A stretch of 64,000 nucleotides of DNA from assembly GCA_964565895.1 (NCBI GenBank), contig CAZMGT010000005.1, positions 22,011 to 86,010 of the forward strand, in the 5' to 3' direction. Below are positions 1 to 8,496 of the stretch, one piece after another; the first letter of the stretch is position 1, and each line of letters opens with the position of its first letter. The notes under the pieces were generated by a model. That model was given only the letters and a program-made list of their open reading frames with translations, did not search any database and was not told where the DNA came from. The position numbers and the translations under genes were made by a program. The DNA comes from CAZMGT01 sp964565895 (GTDB lineage Bacteria > Armatimonadota > Zipacnadia > UBA1398 > CAZMGT01).

Positions 1-1
1 C

Positions 2-823
2 GGCAAGCCGCTGTATAAGCTGTGGGGCGCGCGGGGCAAGAACCCTGTCCCCGCCTACGACGGGTCGATCTATTTCGCCGACCTGCTCCATCCGGACCAG
101 GGCGTGGCCCGCATTCAGTGGGAGGTAGAGCAGAGCCTCGCCCGCGGCCATCGCGCGGTTAAGGTTAAGGTCGGCCGGGGGTTTAAGTGGATGCCGCCGG
201 AGGAGGGCTTTCGCCGCGACGTTGAGGTAATCAAAGCCGTGCGCCGCACCGCCGGCGCAAAGTGCAAAATCGCCATCGACGCCAACAACGGCTATGACCT
301 TGCCGGGGCAAAGCGCCTGCTTGAGGAGGTCGGCGAGGAGGACATCTTCTTCGCCGAGGAGATGTTTCCCGAAGATGTTGCGCAATGCTTGGAGTTTAAG
401 CAATTTTTGCGCAACGCGGGGCTGGCCACTCTCGTCGCCGATGGCGAGGGCACGCCTAACCATCGCCCCCTCGTGCCGTTTATCGAGGCCCGCGCGCTCG
501 ACGTCGTCCAGGCGGACATGGGCCGCCTGCGCCCTACGGAGTGGTTTGTCCTCGCGCGCTTCGCCGAGCGCTACAACGTCCTCTGCGCCCCGCACAACTG
601 GGGGCGGCAGTTTTGCTCGTTTGTCATCCTGCACTTCGGCGCGGCGATCCCGAACTTCTTAATAGCGGAGATCGACCCCGTGCAGTTCGAAGTTTACGAC
701 ACCTCGGCGCTGCGCTTCAGCGAGGGGCAGTTTACCCTCCCCGAGCTCCCCGGCTTTGGCGTGCGGCTTAACGAGGAGGTCTACCAGCGCAAATACGCCG
801 CCCGTGAGACGGTCTACCAATAG
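2..823 (+). CDS. Mandelate racemase/muconate lactonizing enzyme family protein (5' truncated)
   Basis: The reading frame is open from the first bases of the window, so the N-terminal capping domain lies outside it. What remains is the enolase-superfamily barrel domain. It shows the paired lysines of the KVKVG strand (codons near 157-171), the metal-binding aspartate in a DANNGY segment, the acidic EE strand, a DGEG strand carrying the third metal ligand, and a histidine in APHNWG. These match the mandelate-racemase subgroup, whose members dehydrate or epimerise sugar acids and related hydroxy acids after abstracting an alpha proton with Mg2+. Substrate cannot be read from this fragment. The C-terminus is complete (TAG at 821-823) and the gene converges on the exporter permease that ends at 850. 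Nearby polysaccharide-degrading genes make a sugar-acid dehydratase plausible, but that is inference. Confidence 0.85.
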   Translation, partial: GKPLYKLWGARGKNPVPAYDGSIYFADLLHPDQGVARIQWEVEQSLARGHRAVKVKVGRGFKWMPPEEGFRRDVEVIKAVRRTAGAKCKIAIDANNGYDLAGAKRLLEEVGEEDIFFAEEMFPEDVAQCLEFKQFLRNAGLATLVADGEGTPNHRPLVPFIEARALDVVQADMGRLRPTEWFVLARFAERYNVLCAPHNWGRQFCSFVILHFGAAIPNFLIAEIDPVQFEVYDTSALRFSEGQFTLPELPGFGVRLNEEVYQRKYAARETVYQ

Positions 824-849
824 CGCGGGGCAGCAGCCTGCGCAAAGCG

Positions 850-1980
850 CTAGCCCAACCGTTTGCTAAAGCGCAGCACGCTGAGCGTGAGGATCAGAAG
901 CCCCAACCCGGCGAGGGCGGCCACCTGCGGCCAGAGCACGCCCAGCCCCACGCCCTTTAGGAATATCCCGCGCACAATGGCCAGGTAATAGCGCAGGGGA
1001 ATGATGTACGTCAGATACTGTATCGCCAGGGGCATGTTGCGAATGGGGAAGACAAACCCCGAAAGCAAAATCGAGGGGATCATAATGAAAAAGCTCGTCA
1101 TGATCGCCTGCTGCTGCGTGCGCGAAACGGTAGACACGAACAGCCCCAGCCCCAAGCTCACTGACAAGAAAACCACCGTCAGCGCAAGCAGCAGCAACAG
1201 GTCGCCGGCAATGGGCACCTTAAACCAAAAATGCGCCACGCAAATGATAAACAGCACGTCGACAAACCCAATAGCGACAAACGGCGTAACCTTGCCGATC
1301 ATCAGCTCGATGGGGCGGATGGGCGTAACGACGAGCTGCTCGAGCGTCCCTACCTCGCGCTCGCGCACAATGGCCACCGAGGTCATGACCATGGTTACGA
1401 CCATTAAGATGAGGCAGAGCACGCCGGGGACCATGTAGTTTACGCTTTTTAAGTCAGGGTTGTACCACACGGTAAGCTGGTTGCGGACGATGGGCAGCTC
1501 GCGCGCGCCCAGGCCCAGGCGCTCCAGCCGGCGCACGACGATCTCCTCGGAGTAGCGCTGGGCCACGCCCAAGAGGTAGCCCATTACGACGTTCGCCGTG
1601 CTCGCGTCGGTGCCGTCGAGGGTAACGAGGACCTGCGCCGTGCGCCCCCGTGCTAGGTTTTCCGAAAACCCGCGGGGGATGGTAATGGCCACCTGCGCGC
1701 GGCCGCGGTCGAGCAGCGCTTGGGCCTCCGTCGTGCTCGCCGGCCAGTGCTCGATGTCGAAATAGCCCGCCGCAGAAAGCTTGTTTACGAGCACCCGCCC
1801 CGCCTGGCCGTGGTCTAGGTCAACGATCGCCGTGGACACGTGCTTAACGTCGGTGGTTACCGCATAGCCGAAGATAAAGAGCTGAAAGATAGGGGCGAAC
1901 ATGATCATCGCCAGAAGCTGGCGGTCGCGGCGAATTTGGATAAACTCCTTTTGCACCAAATAGCGCAGCCGTTGCCTCAT
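850..1980 (-). CDS. ABC-2 type exporter permease (YbhR/YbhS-like), second of pair
   Basis: This 376-residue membrane protein is the last gene of the exporter cluster. An N-terminal segment (EFIQIRRDR) precedes the first membrane helix at about residues 24-44. A large extracytoplasmic domain of about 150 residues follows, then five more hydrophobic segments; this is the ABC2_membrane_3 layout. The motif VREREVGTLEQLVVTP, typical of this family, sits just after the second helix. Start choice: a longer frame extends to 2070, but the ATG at 1980 has GAGGTGG about seven bases upstream and gives the normal N-terminus, so I use it. It is about 30% similar by eye to the preceding permease, and the two probably form a heterodimer. 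Substrate unknown; drugs or hydrophobic compounds are usual for the family. Confidence 0.9.
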   Translation of the reverse strand: MRQRLRYLVQKEFIQIRRDRQLLAMIMFAPIFQLFIFGYAVTTDVKHVSTAIVDLDHGQAGRVLVNKLSAAGYFDIEHWPASTTEAQALLDRGRAQVAITIPRGFSENLARGRTAQVLVTLDGTDASTANVVMGYLLGVAQRYSEEIVVRRLERLGLGARELPIVRNQLTVWYNPDLKSVNYMVPGVLCLILMVVTMVMTSVAIVREREVGTLEQLVVTPIRPIELMIGKVTPFVAIGFVDVLFIICVAHFWFKVPIAGDLLLLLALTVVFLSVSLGLGLFVSTVSRTQQQAIMTSFFIMIPSILLSGFVFPIRNMPLAIQYLTYIIPLRYYLAIVRGIFLKGVGLGVLWPQVAALAGLGLLILTLSVLRFSKRLG

Positions 1981-2066
1981 CGTTTGGCCACCTCGGTGCT
2001 GCCTTCGCCCTTGCGCATTGCCCGTCGCTTGCCCGCGGAGCGTGGCATGCGCCTTTCCCCTCTCCC

Positions 2067-3200
2067 TCACAGCCTCTTTTTAAAGCACAGCGCGCTCAGC
2101 CCAATAAGAACCACGCCAAACAACGCCAAAATCGCCGCCTGGGGCCAGACGACCTCCAGCCCCACGCCCTTAAGCAGCACGCTGCGAATGATGATCAGAA
2201 AATGCTTCGCCGGAAGCAAGTCGGTCAGCGGCTGAAGCACACGGGGCATGCTGCGAATGGGAAAGATAAACCCAGAAAGGAGCACCGTGGGGAGCATAGT
2301 GGCGATCAGCGCCACGGTCATCGCCACCCGCTGCGTTTTTGCGGAAACCGAAATAAGCAGCCCCAACCCAAGCGCGGAGAACAAATAGATCCCCGCCAGG
2401 GCGAGCAGCAGCGCCACGCTCCCGCGCACGGGCACGCCAAACAAAATGCGCCCCGCGGCAAGCACGAGCACTACGTCCACATATGCGATCACCACATAGG
2501 GGAGCAGCTTGCCGAGCATCAGCTCCCCCGGCCGCAGCGGCGAGACGACGAGCTGCTCGATCGTCCCCTGCTCCCGCTCGCGCACCACGGTCATTGCCGT
2601 AAGCAGCGCGGAAAGGAGCATTAAGATTACCGCAATCAGCCCGGGGACGATGAAGTACGTGCTTTTTAGATCTGGGTTATAGAGCACGCGTACGCGGGGA
2701 TCGAGAGGGACAAATCCCCCCGCCCGGGGCACGCCCCGCCGGGCAAGCGCGGCAACCGTTGCCCGCGCGGAATAAAAGCGCAGCAGGGTGTCCGCATAGC
2801 CGATGATCGCCGAGGCCGTGGCCGAGTCGCTCCCGTCAACGATCAACTGCACATCGGCCGCGCGCCCGCGCACCCGCCGCTCGCCGTAACCGCGGGGGAT
2901 AAACAACGCCACCTGCACCACGCCGCGGTCGAGCAGCTCGCCCGCCTCGCGCTCCGCCCCCAAATAGCGGCGCACGTGAAAGTAGCCCGTGGCCTCAAAC
3001 GCGCAGATCAGCGCGCGCGACTCCGGCGTGCCGTCGCGGTCGCACACGGCCATGGCGATGTCGCGCACGTCGAGGTTTACCCCGTAGCCGTAAATGACGA
3101 GCATTACCACGGGCAAGAGCAAAACGACCACGAGCGTGCGCCAGTCGCGGAAAATGTGGATGAACTCCTTGCGAAATATCGCGCCCGTGCGTGCGATCAT
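2067..3200 (-). CDS. ABC-2 type exporter permease (YbhR/YbhS-like), first of pair
   Basis: This 377-residue inner-membrane permease has the same architecture as its downstream neighbour: the N-terminal EFIHIFRD element, one helix, a large periplasmic loop, then VREREQGTIEQLVVSP and five helices. The ATG overlaps the stop of the preceding ATPase gene (ATGA, 3197-3200), with a GGGGGAAG ribosome site directly upstream, so translation is probably coupled. With the downstream permease, two ATPases and the HlyD adaptor it would make a tripartite-style efflux pump across the inner membrane and periplasm. No outer-membrane TolC homologue is encoded nearby. Confidence 0.9.
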   Translation of the reverse strand: MIARTGAIFRKEFIHIFRDWRTLVVVLLLPVVMLVIYGYGVNLDVRDIAMAVCDRDGTPESRALICAFEATGYFHVRRYLGAEREAGELLDRGVVQVALFIPRGYGERRVRGRAADVQLIVDGSDSATASAIIGYADTLLRFYSARATVAALARRGVPRAGGFVPLDPRVRVLYNPDLKSTYFIVPGLIAVILMLLSALLTAMTVVREREQGTIEQLVVSPLRPGELMLGKLLPYVVIAYVDVVLVLAAGRILFGVPVRGSVALLLALAGIYLFSALGLGLLISVSAKTQRVAMTVALIATMLPTVLLSGFIFPIRSMPRVLQPLTDLLPAKHFLIIIRSVLLKGVGLEVVWPQAAILALFGVVLIGLSALCFKKRL

Positions 3201-4156
3201 CTTCCCCCGGGCACCTCGCCCTGCGCCCGCTCGATAAGCGAGACAAACACGTCCTCGAGCGACGGCTCCACGCGGCGCACGTCGCGCACCTCGATCCCCG
3301 CGGCAAGAAGCGCTTGGCGAACCCGCCCGGCCGCCTTCTCCGGGTCGTCCACGACGACGTGCAGGCCGTCGCCAAACAGCGCCGCCTCGTGCGCCACCCG
3401 CTCCTGGGCGAGAACTTCAAGCGCGCGCATCGCAGGCCGGCAGGAGACCTCGAGCACGGCCTGGGCCATGTAGCGCCTGCGCAGCTCGCTCGGCGACCCC
3501 AAAGCAATGAGCCGACCGTCGTAAATCAGCCCCAGCCGGTCGCAGTGCTCCGCCTCGTCCATGTAGTGGGTTGTTACGAACACAGTCGTCCCGCGCTCGG
3601 CGAACTGATAGATCATCGCCCAGAAGTTGCGCCGCGAGGCGGGGTCTACGCCCGCGGTGGGCTCGTCGAGGAAGACGATCTCCGGCTCGTGCACAACGGC
3701 GCAGCCGAGAGCGAGCCGCTGCTTCCAGCCCACGGCAAGCTCGCCCGTAAGCGAGCTCTCCCGCCCGCGCAACCCGGCCATCTCGACGATCCACCGCTTG
3801 CGCTCGGCGATCTTCTCAGGCGGGACACCGTAGACCCCGGCGTAAAACTCGATGTTCTCGCTCACCGTCAGATCCTCGTAGAGCGAGAACCTTTGCGACA
3901 TGTAGCCGATGCGCCGGCGGATCATCTCCGGCTCGCGGACGATGTCGAACCCGGCAACCTGCCCCTCGCCGCTCGTCGGGGCGAGGATCCCGCAGAGCAT
4001 GCGAATCGTCGTGGACTTCCCCGCCCCGTTTGGCCCGAGGAAGCCGAAGATCTCGCCCCGCGCCACGGAAAAGCTCACGTGGTCTACGGCAACGAACTCG
4101 CCGAACTTCTTCACCAGGTCGCGCACGAAAACGGCGGGCTCTGCCGCGGCGCTCAT
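3197..4156 (-). CDS. ABC transporter ATP-binding protein (YbhF-like half), second of pair
   Basis: This 319-residue cytoplasmic ATPase energises the adjacent permeases. Walker A is GPNGAGKST near residue 40, and the Walker B strand is IVFLDEPTAGVD. The switch histidine lies in the VFVTTHYMDEAE segment. The signature region reads LTGELAVGWKQRLALGCAVVHEP, so the canonical LSGG is LAVG, a mild departure seen in some exporter ATPases. A C-terminal domain of about 95 residues follows the ATPase core. The frame is open upstream to 4654, but that extension is antisense-type low-complexity sequence. The ATG at 4156 overlaps the upstream stop (ATGA) and gives a normal N-terminus. E. coli YbhF carries both ATPase domains in one polypeptide; here they are separate coupled genes. 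Confidence 0.9.
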   Translation of the reverse strand: MSAAAEPAVFVRDLVKKFGEFVAVDHVSFSVARGEIFGFLGPNGAGKSTTIRMLCGILAPTSGEGQVAGFDIVREPEMIRRRIGYMSQRFSLYEDLTVSENIEFYAGVYGVPPEKIAERKRWIVEMAGLRGRESSLTGELAVGWKQRLALGCAVVHEPEIVFLDEPTAGVDPASRRNFWAMIYQFAERGTTVFVTTHYMDEAEHCDRLGLIYDGRLIALGSPSELRRRYMAQAVLEVSCRPAMRALEVLAQERVAHEAALFGDGLHVVVDDPEKAAGRVRQALLAAGIEVRDVRRVEPSLEDVFVSLIERAQGEVPGGR

Positions 4157-5100
4157 CGCTCCGGCGCACCACCCTCCTCGCCGGCGAGGACGGAGACGAA
4201 CACATCCTCCAGGCTCGGGGGCACCGCGCGCAGAGACGTTATCCGCACCCCGCCCCGCGCGAGCGCGGCCTCGATGCGCTCCTCCGCCCCGGCCGCTTCC
4301 TCGACCCACACGTGCAGCCGCTCGCCAAACACATGCGCCGCACGCACGCCCTCTACCGCGTGCAACAGCGCCTGCCCCTCGCGCAGCGGGGTGCAGCGCA
4401 CCTCGAAGACCACGCCGGGCATCTGCTCCTTCAGCCGCGCCGGGGCATCGCAGGCCATCACCCGCCCGCGCGCCATGAGCGCCACGCGCTGGCAGCGCTC
4501 CGCCTCGTCCATATATGGCGTGGTCAAAAACAGCGTTACCCCGCGCCCAAGCAGCGAGTAGAGAATGCGCCACAGCTCGCGCCGCGATACGGGGTCGACG
4601 CCTGTCGTCGGCTCGTCGAGAAAGAGCACCTGCGGCTCGTGAATGAGCGTGCACATCAGTGCCAGCTTCTGGCGCATCCCGCCGGAGAGGTCGCGCGCCA
4701 GACGGTCGGTAAACGGCCCCAAGCGGCTAAACTGCAAAAGGCGCTGTTCACGCTCTGCGCGCTGGGCACGGGGGACCTCGTAAAGGTCAGCGAAAAACCT
4801 GAGGTTCTCGGCCACGGTAAGGTCTTCGTAAAGGCTGAACCGCTGCGGCATATAGCCGATGCGCAGCTTCACCTGCTCCGGCTCGCGGACGACGTCGAAC
4901 CCCGCGACGCGCGCCGTGCCCCCGTCCGGCACAAGCACCCCGCAGAGCATGCGCATCGTCGTCGTCTTGCCTGCGCCGTCCGGGCCGACAAGGGCGAACA
5001 GCTCCCCGGGGCGCACGGCAACGCTGACCCCAGCGACGGCGACGATTTCGCCGAACTGTTTGCGCAGCCCCTCGGCCTGGACCGCATATTCCTCGCCCAC
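4153..5100 (-). CDS. ABC transporter ATP-binding protein (YbhF-like half), first of pair
   Basis: This 315-residue ATPase has Walker A GPDGAGKTTT, a canonical LSGGMRQKLAL signature, Walker B VLFLDEPTTGVDP, and a switch region in which the usual histidine (TTHYMDEAE) is replaced (LTTPYMDEAE). One of the two ATPases therefore has a normal signature with an altered H-loop. The other has an altered signature with a normal H-loop, as expected for an asymmetric heterodimer with one degenerate site. Start is GTG at 5100, 18 bases after the HlyD gene; the ribosome site is weak. It overlaps the next gene by four bases. Confidence 0.9.
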   Translation of the reverse strand: MGEEYAVQAEGLRKQFGEIVAVAGVSVAVRPGELFALVGPDGAGKTTTMRMLCGVLVPDGGTARVAGFDVVREPEQVKLRIGYMPQRFSLYEDLTVAENLRFFADLYEVPRAQRAEREQRLLQFSRLGPFTDRLARDLSGGMRQKLALMCTLIHEPQVLFLDEPTTGVDPVSRRELWRILYSLLGRGVTLFLTTPYMDEAERCQRVALMARGRVMACDAPARLKEQMPGVVFEVRCTPLREGQALLHAVEGVRAAHVFGERLHVWVEEAAGAEERIEAALARGGVRITSLRAVPPSLEDVFVSVLAGEEGGAPER

Positions 5101-5118
5101 TGCTTCGCCTGCGTCTCT

Positions 5119-6909
5119 TTACCGCCGGACAATGATCTCCGCGTCCGCGGGCATCCCCGGCTTAAGCAGGTGCTCCGGGTTTCTCACGGCGATCTTCACG
5201 GCAAAGACAAGGTTCGCCCGCTCCTCCTTCGTCTGCACGTTGCGCGGGGTAAACTCCGCCTGCGTGGCGATCTGCTCCACCCGGCCCTCAAACACCCGCC
5301 CGACAATGCTGTCCACGCTAACCAGCGCCCGCTGCCCGGGGACGACAAGCCCAATTTGCGTCTCCGGGATGTAAACGGTAACCCATACGTCGTCTAGGTT
5401 AACGAGCGTGACGATCGGCGTGCCCACGGCCACCGTCTCGCCCAGCTCCACGTTCTTCTTGCTCACCAGGCCGTCCATCGGAGCGCAGACGAGGGCGTTT
5501 TTGCGCTGGGCCTCGATAAGCCGCAGGGCCCCCTCGGCCTGGCGCACGTTCGCTTGGGCCACCTCTACCTCGTGGCGCATTCTTTCGTTTTGAAAAACAT
5601 TGCTCTGGGCAATGTGCAGGGCAGCCTTCGCCTGGTTTACCGCCTGCCGAGCGCGCTCGATGTCCTCCTCGCGCGCCCCCGCGCGAACGAGGTCCAGCGC
5701 ATGCCGCGCGGCATCGAGCACGGCCTGCGCCTGGCGCACCTGCTCCTCGGCCTGGCGAATCTGCTCGCTCCGCGGGCCCTCTAGGGCAAGCGCCAACGCT
5801 TGCTCTGCCGCGCGCTTTTGGGCCAGGGCGCGCTGAACGTTCGCCCGCGCCTGATCGATCTGCTCCTTGGTCGGCCCCTCCAAGGCAAGCGCCAGGGCCT
5901 GCTCCGCGGCGCGCTGGCGCGCCCGCGCCCCAGCAAGCGCCTCCTCCGCCTGGCGCACCTGCTCCGCCGTGGGGCCCTCGCGCAGGAGGTCCAGCCGCTC
6001 CACGGCCGCCTTATACTGCGCCTCGGCCGCGGCGAGGGCGGCCTTCGCCTGGTCCACCTGCTGCGCGGCCACCGCCCCCTGGCCGAGGAGCTCCTCCAGC
6101 CGGGCGTAGTTCTTCCGCGCGAGCTCTACCTGCGCCGCCGCCTGGTCTACCGCGGCCTGGGCCTGCTCGATCTCCTGCCGCCGCGCCCCGGACTTAACCT
6201 CCTCCAGCCGCGCCTGCGCCGCGGCAACGGCGGCCTTCGCCTCGTCTACCGCGGCCCGCGCCTGCTCGATCTGCTGCTTGCGCGTGCCCGCCTCAAGCTC
6301 GGCCAGGCGCGCGCGGGCCGCGGCTAACGCGGCGTCGGCCTGTTCCACCTGGGCCCGCGCCTGCTCGATCTGTTGCTTGCGCGTGCCCGCTTTAAGCTCG
6401 GCCAGGCGCGCGCGGGCCGCGGCAAGCGCCGCCTCGGCCTGGGCGACAACGGCCTCCGCCTGGGCGATCTCCTCCTTGCGCGCCCCGCGCAGGGCCTTGG
6501 CCAGCTCCGCCTGGGCCATGCGCAGCCCGGCCGTGGCCTGGGCCACCTGGCCGTTGGTGAGCGCCTCCTGCAGCGCGCTGCTCGATTGCGTGGCGAGCAC
6601 CCTGCCCCGCGCAGCGTCGAGCGCCGCCTTCGCCTGGGCGAGCTGCGCCGCGAGCTCCTCGCTGTCTACCTCGGCCAGGCGCTGGCCCTTGCGCACCACG
6701 TCGCCCTCGTCCACATATAGCGCAACGATGCGCCCGGGCCACTCCGCGGCGACGTCTACCTCGGTGGCCTCGATAATCCCATTTCCCCAAACGCGCTCGA
6801 GCCTCGGCGCAGCGCGATGGCGCTGCCACTCGTACGCGGCAAACGCCACGCCAAGCACAATGAGGGCCAGGGCAATGTGCTTTTTCGGGCCGGGGTTGCT
6901 CTGCGCCAC
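5119..6909 (-). CDS. HlyD-family membrane fusion (periplasmic adaptor) protein with expanded coiled coil
   Basis: At 596 residues this adaptor is far longer than the usual 330-380. A single N-terminal membrane helix (about residues 11-27) is followed by the first half of a lipoyl/barrel-sandwich domain (EATEVDVAAEWPGRI). A very long Ala/Gln/Glu-rich alpha-helical hairpin follows at about residues 70-440, then the second lipoyl half (APMDGLVSKKNVELGE) and a beta-barrel domain. The hairpin is built from modules of about 31-33 residues containing an EQI.QA core, several nearly identical at DNA level. The protein should bridge the ABC-2 permeases to an outer-membrane channel. GTG start with AAGGTG upstream. 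It is the first gene of the exporter block and follows the MBL hydrolase by 46 bases. Confidence 0.93.
   Translation of the reverse strand: MAQSNPGPKKHIALALIVLGVAFAAYEWQRHRAAPRLERVWGNGIIEATEVDVAAEWPGRIVALYVDEGDVVRKGQRLAEVDSEELAAQLAQAKAALDAARGRVLATQSSSALQEALTNGQVAQATAGLRMAQAELAKALRGARKEEIAQAEAVVAQAEAALAAARARLAELKAGTRKQQIEQARAQVEQADAALAAARARLAELEAGTRKQQIEQARAAVDEAKAAVAAAQARLEEVKSGARRQEIEQAQAAVDQAAAQVELARKNYARLEELLGQGAVAAQQVDQAKAALAAAEAQYKAAVERLDLLREGPTAEQVRQAEEALAGARARQRAAEQALALALEGPTKEQIDQARANVQRALAQKRAAEQALALALEGPRSEQIRQAEEQVRQAQAVLDAARHALDLVRAGAREEDIERARQAVNQAKAALHIAQSNVFQNERMRHEVEVAQANVRQAEGALRLIEAQRKNALVCAPMDGLVSKKNVELGETVAVGTPIVTLVNLDDVWVTVYIPETQIGLVVPGQRALVSVDSIVGRVFEGRVEQIATQAEFTPRNVQTKEERANLVFAVKIAVRNPEHLLKPGMPADAEIIVRR
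6160..6480. repeat. Tandem ~99-bp coding repeat inside the HlyD-family gene
   Basis: Within the adaptor gene, blocks starting near 6261 and 6360 repeat almost exactly with a 99-base (33-codon) period, and more diverged copies flank them on both sides. Each unit encodes one module of the coiled-coil hairpin (TRKQQIEQAR core). The near-identity suggests recent in-frame duplication that lengthens the hairpin. Boundaries are approximate. Confidence 0.75.
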
Positions 6910-6955
6910 ACGTGTTCACCTTGCTCCGCGCCCGGCGGTTGCTCCGGGGCGGACA

Positions 6956-7603
6956 TTAGCCGGGCGTGCCCTGCATCCAGGGGTTAGACCGGCGCTCCTC
7001 GCTGAGCCGCGAGAACGGCCCGTGGCCGGGGAGAATCTCCGTGTCCTCCGGTAGAGGGAGGATGCGCGTGCGAATGGAGTGCAGCAACTGCTCCCAGTTT
7101 CCCCCGGGGAGATCGGTGCGTCCTACGCTCCCCGCAAACAGCGTGTCGCCCGTAAACAGCACGCCGTCTGCGTGAAAGCAGAAGCCCCCGGGCGTGTGCC
7201 CCGGGGTGGCAATGGCCCTGAGCGACACAGCGCCCACGCGTATTTCCTCGCCGTCGCTCAAAAACGCGTCCGGAGCGACGGGGGGCACCTCGCGCCCGAG
7301 GACATACGCCGCGTCGGGCCCGGGGTCCAAGGCCAGCTCGCGGTCCTCCTCGCCGATGGCAAACGGCGCCCCCGTGGCCGCGCGCAGCGCCGCGACACCC
7401 GCGATGTGGTCAAAATGCCCGTGCGTGGAGACAATGCGCACAATGCGCACGCCCCGCTCCTGCGCCGCGCGCAACACGGGCGCGGGGTCGTCGCCCGCGT
7501 CGATCACTATCCCTTCTTTGCTTTTCCCACACCAGACGAGGTAGCAGTTCGTCTCCAGCGGGCCCAGAGTGAACCGTTCGATGCGCAGCTCGCCTACGTC
7601 CAC
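6956..7603 (-). CDS. MBL-fold metallo-hydrolase (glyoxalase II-like, YcbL type)
   Basis: This 215-residue cytoplasmic hydrolase has the metallo-beta-lactamase fold. It carries the metal motif THGHFDH near residue 60, a third ligand in TPGHTPGG, the bridging aspartate in FTGDTLF, and a C-terminal LPGHGP histidine. This is the glyoxalase-II-like subgroup that cleaves glutathione or other thioesters, or acts on persulfides; the exact substrate is unknown. Two GTG starts are possible. The one at 7603 has GGAGGAG six bases upstream, while the one at 7618 has no clear ribosome site, so 7603 is used. The start overlaps the end of the TPR gene by ten bases, so the two are likely coupled. Confidence 0.9.
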   Translation of the reverse strand: MDVGELRIERFTLGPLETNCYLVWCGKSKEGIVIDAGDDPAPVLRAAQERGVRIVRIVSTHGHFDHIAGVAALRAATGAPFAIGEEDRELALDPGPDAAYVLGREVPPVAPDAFLSDGEEIRVGAVSLRAIATPGHTPGGFCFHADGVLFTGDTLFAGSVGRTDLPGGNWEQLLHSIRTRILPLPEDTEILPGHGPFSRLSEERRSNPWMQGTPG

Positions 7604-8478
7604 TCCGGTCTCCTCCACTCTTCGTCGACGAGGAACTTGTTGCGTAGGCGGTCCACGTAGTCGCGGTCGTACTCGTCGAGTTTGCCTGCGCGGCGATAGT
7701 GCCGCTCGGCGAGCGCGCGCATTCCCAGCTCTTCATACGACTCGGCGAGCAGGTACCAATAGGCGCGGTTTTTCGGGCGAATCTCCACCGTGCGCCGCAG
7801 CACGCGCAGCTGCTCCTCGTGCCTCATCGCCACGCCATAGGCCATCGCCAAAAGCGCGTGATAGTAGTCGTCGCACGGGGCGAGGTCTACCGCGCGCTCC
7901 AGCTCCTCGATCACCCGGTCGATCTGCTTAATGCGCGCCCAGGCGTTGGCCAGGCGGAAGCGATAGTAGGCGTCGTTGGGCTCGAGGTCCACCGCGCGGC
8001 GCAGGGCCTCGATCGCCTCGTCTATCCGCCCCATGGTGAGGCAGGCCTCGCCCAAACGCAGGGAGTAGTAGGCGCGGTCCGGGGCAAGGCGCGCCGCTTC
8101 CTTAAACTCGCTGATCGCCCAGCGCGTGCGCCCCATGACCGAGAGGAACTCGGCCATGTAAAAGTGCGACTCGGGGTCTTTCGGGTCAAGCTGCAGGGCT
8201 TTTTTGTAGGCGCGATAGGCCTGCTTGGGCAGGCCCATAGCGAAATAAGAATCGGCCACGCGGCGGCGCCATTTGGGGCTCTTGTCCAGCTTCGCCGCGC
8301 GCTGATAGTCGAAAATGGCCCGGCTCACGAGGTCGTGCTCGGCGAGCAGGTCGCCCTTTTGCCCCAGGGCCAACGCCTCGGCCTCGCGCGTGGGCGCGTT
8401 GCGCGCGATCTCCTCGAGCAGAGCGATCTGCTCCTCCAGCGCCTCGTCTCTCGCTCGTTCCTCAGCGCTCGGCTCCAT
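7594..8478 (-). CDS. Tetratricopeptide-repeat protein
   Basis: This soluble protein of 294 residues has no signal peptide. It has an acidic N-terminal helix of about 40 residues and then at least six TPR units of 34 residues, with the typical W/Y, G, Y and A-P positions (for example A..EF..AARLAPD, A.EALRRAVDLEPN, VIEELERAVDLAPC). It is a protein-interaction scaffold whose partner is not indicated. It sits 18 bases after dtd in a minus-strand run with RelA/SpoT upstream and an MBL hydrolase downstream. GGGAGGAG precedes the ATG. The C-terminal 30 residues are charged and lie outside the repeats. Confidence 0.88.
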   Translation of the reverse strand: MEPSAEERARDEALEEQIALLEEIARNAPTREAEALALGQKGDLLAEHDLVSRAIFDYQRAAKLDKSPKWRRRVADSYFAMGLPKQAYRAYKKALQLDPKDPESHFYMAEFLSVMGRTRWAISEFKEAARLAPDRAYYSLRLGEACLTMGRIDEAIEALRRAVDLEPNDAYYRFRLANAWARIKQIDRVIEELERAVDLAPCDDYYHALLAMAYGVAMRHEEQLRVLRRTVEIRPKNRAYWYLLAESYEELGMRALAERHYRRAGKLDEYDRDYVDRLRNKFLVDEEWRRPEWT

Positions 8479-8496
8479 CGCTCCTCCCGGCGCCTG

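Noticed and set aside
3191..5397. Long plus-strand open frames opposite the exporter ATPases (3191-4561, 4030-5397)
   Set aside because: They are mirrors of highly GC-biased minus-strand genes with clear Walker motifs; the plus frames give low-complexity Arg/Pro/Ala protein with no ribosome site.
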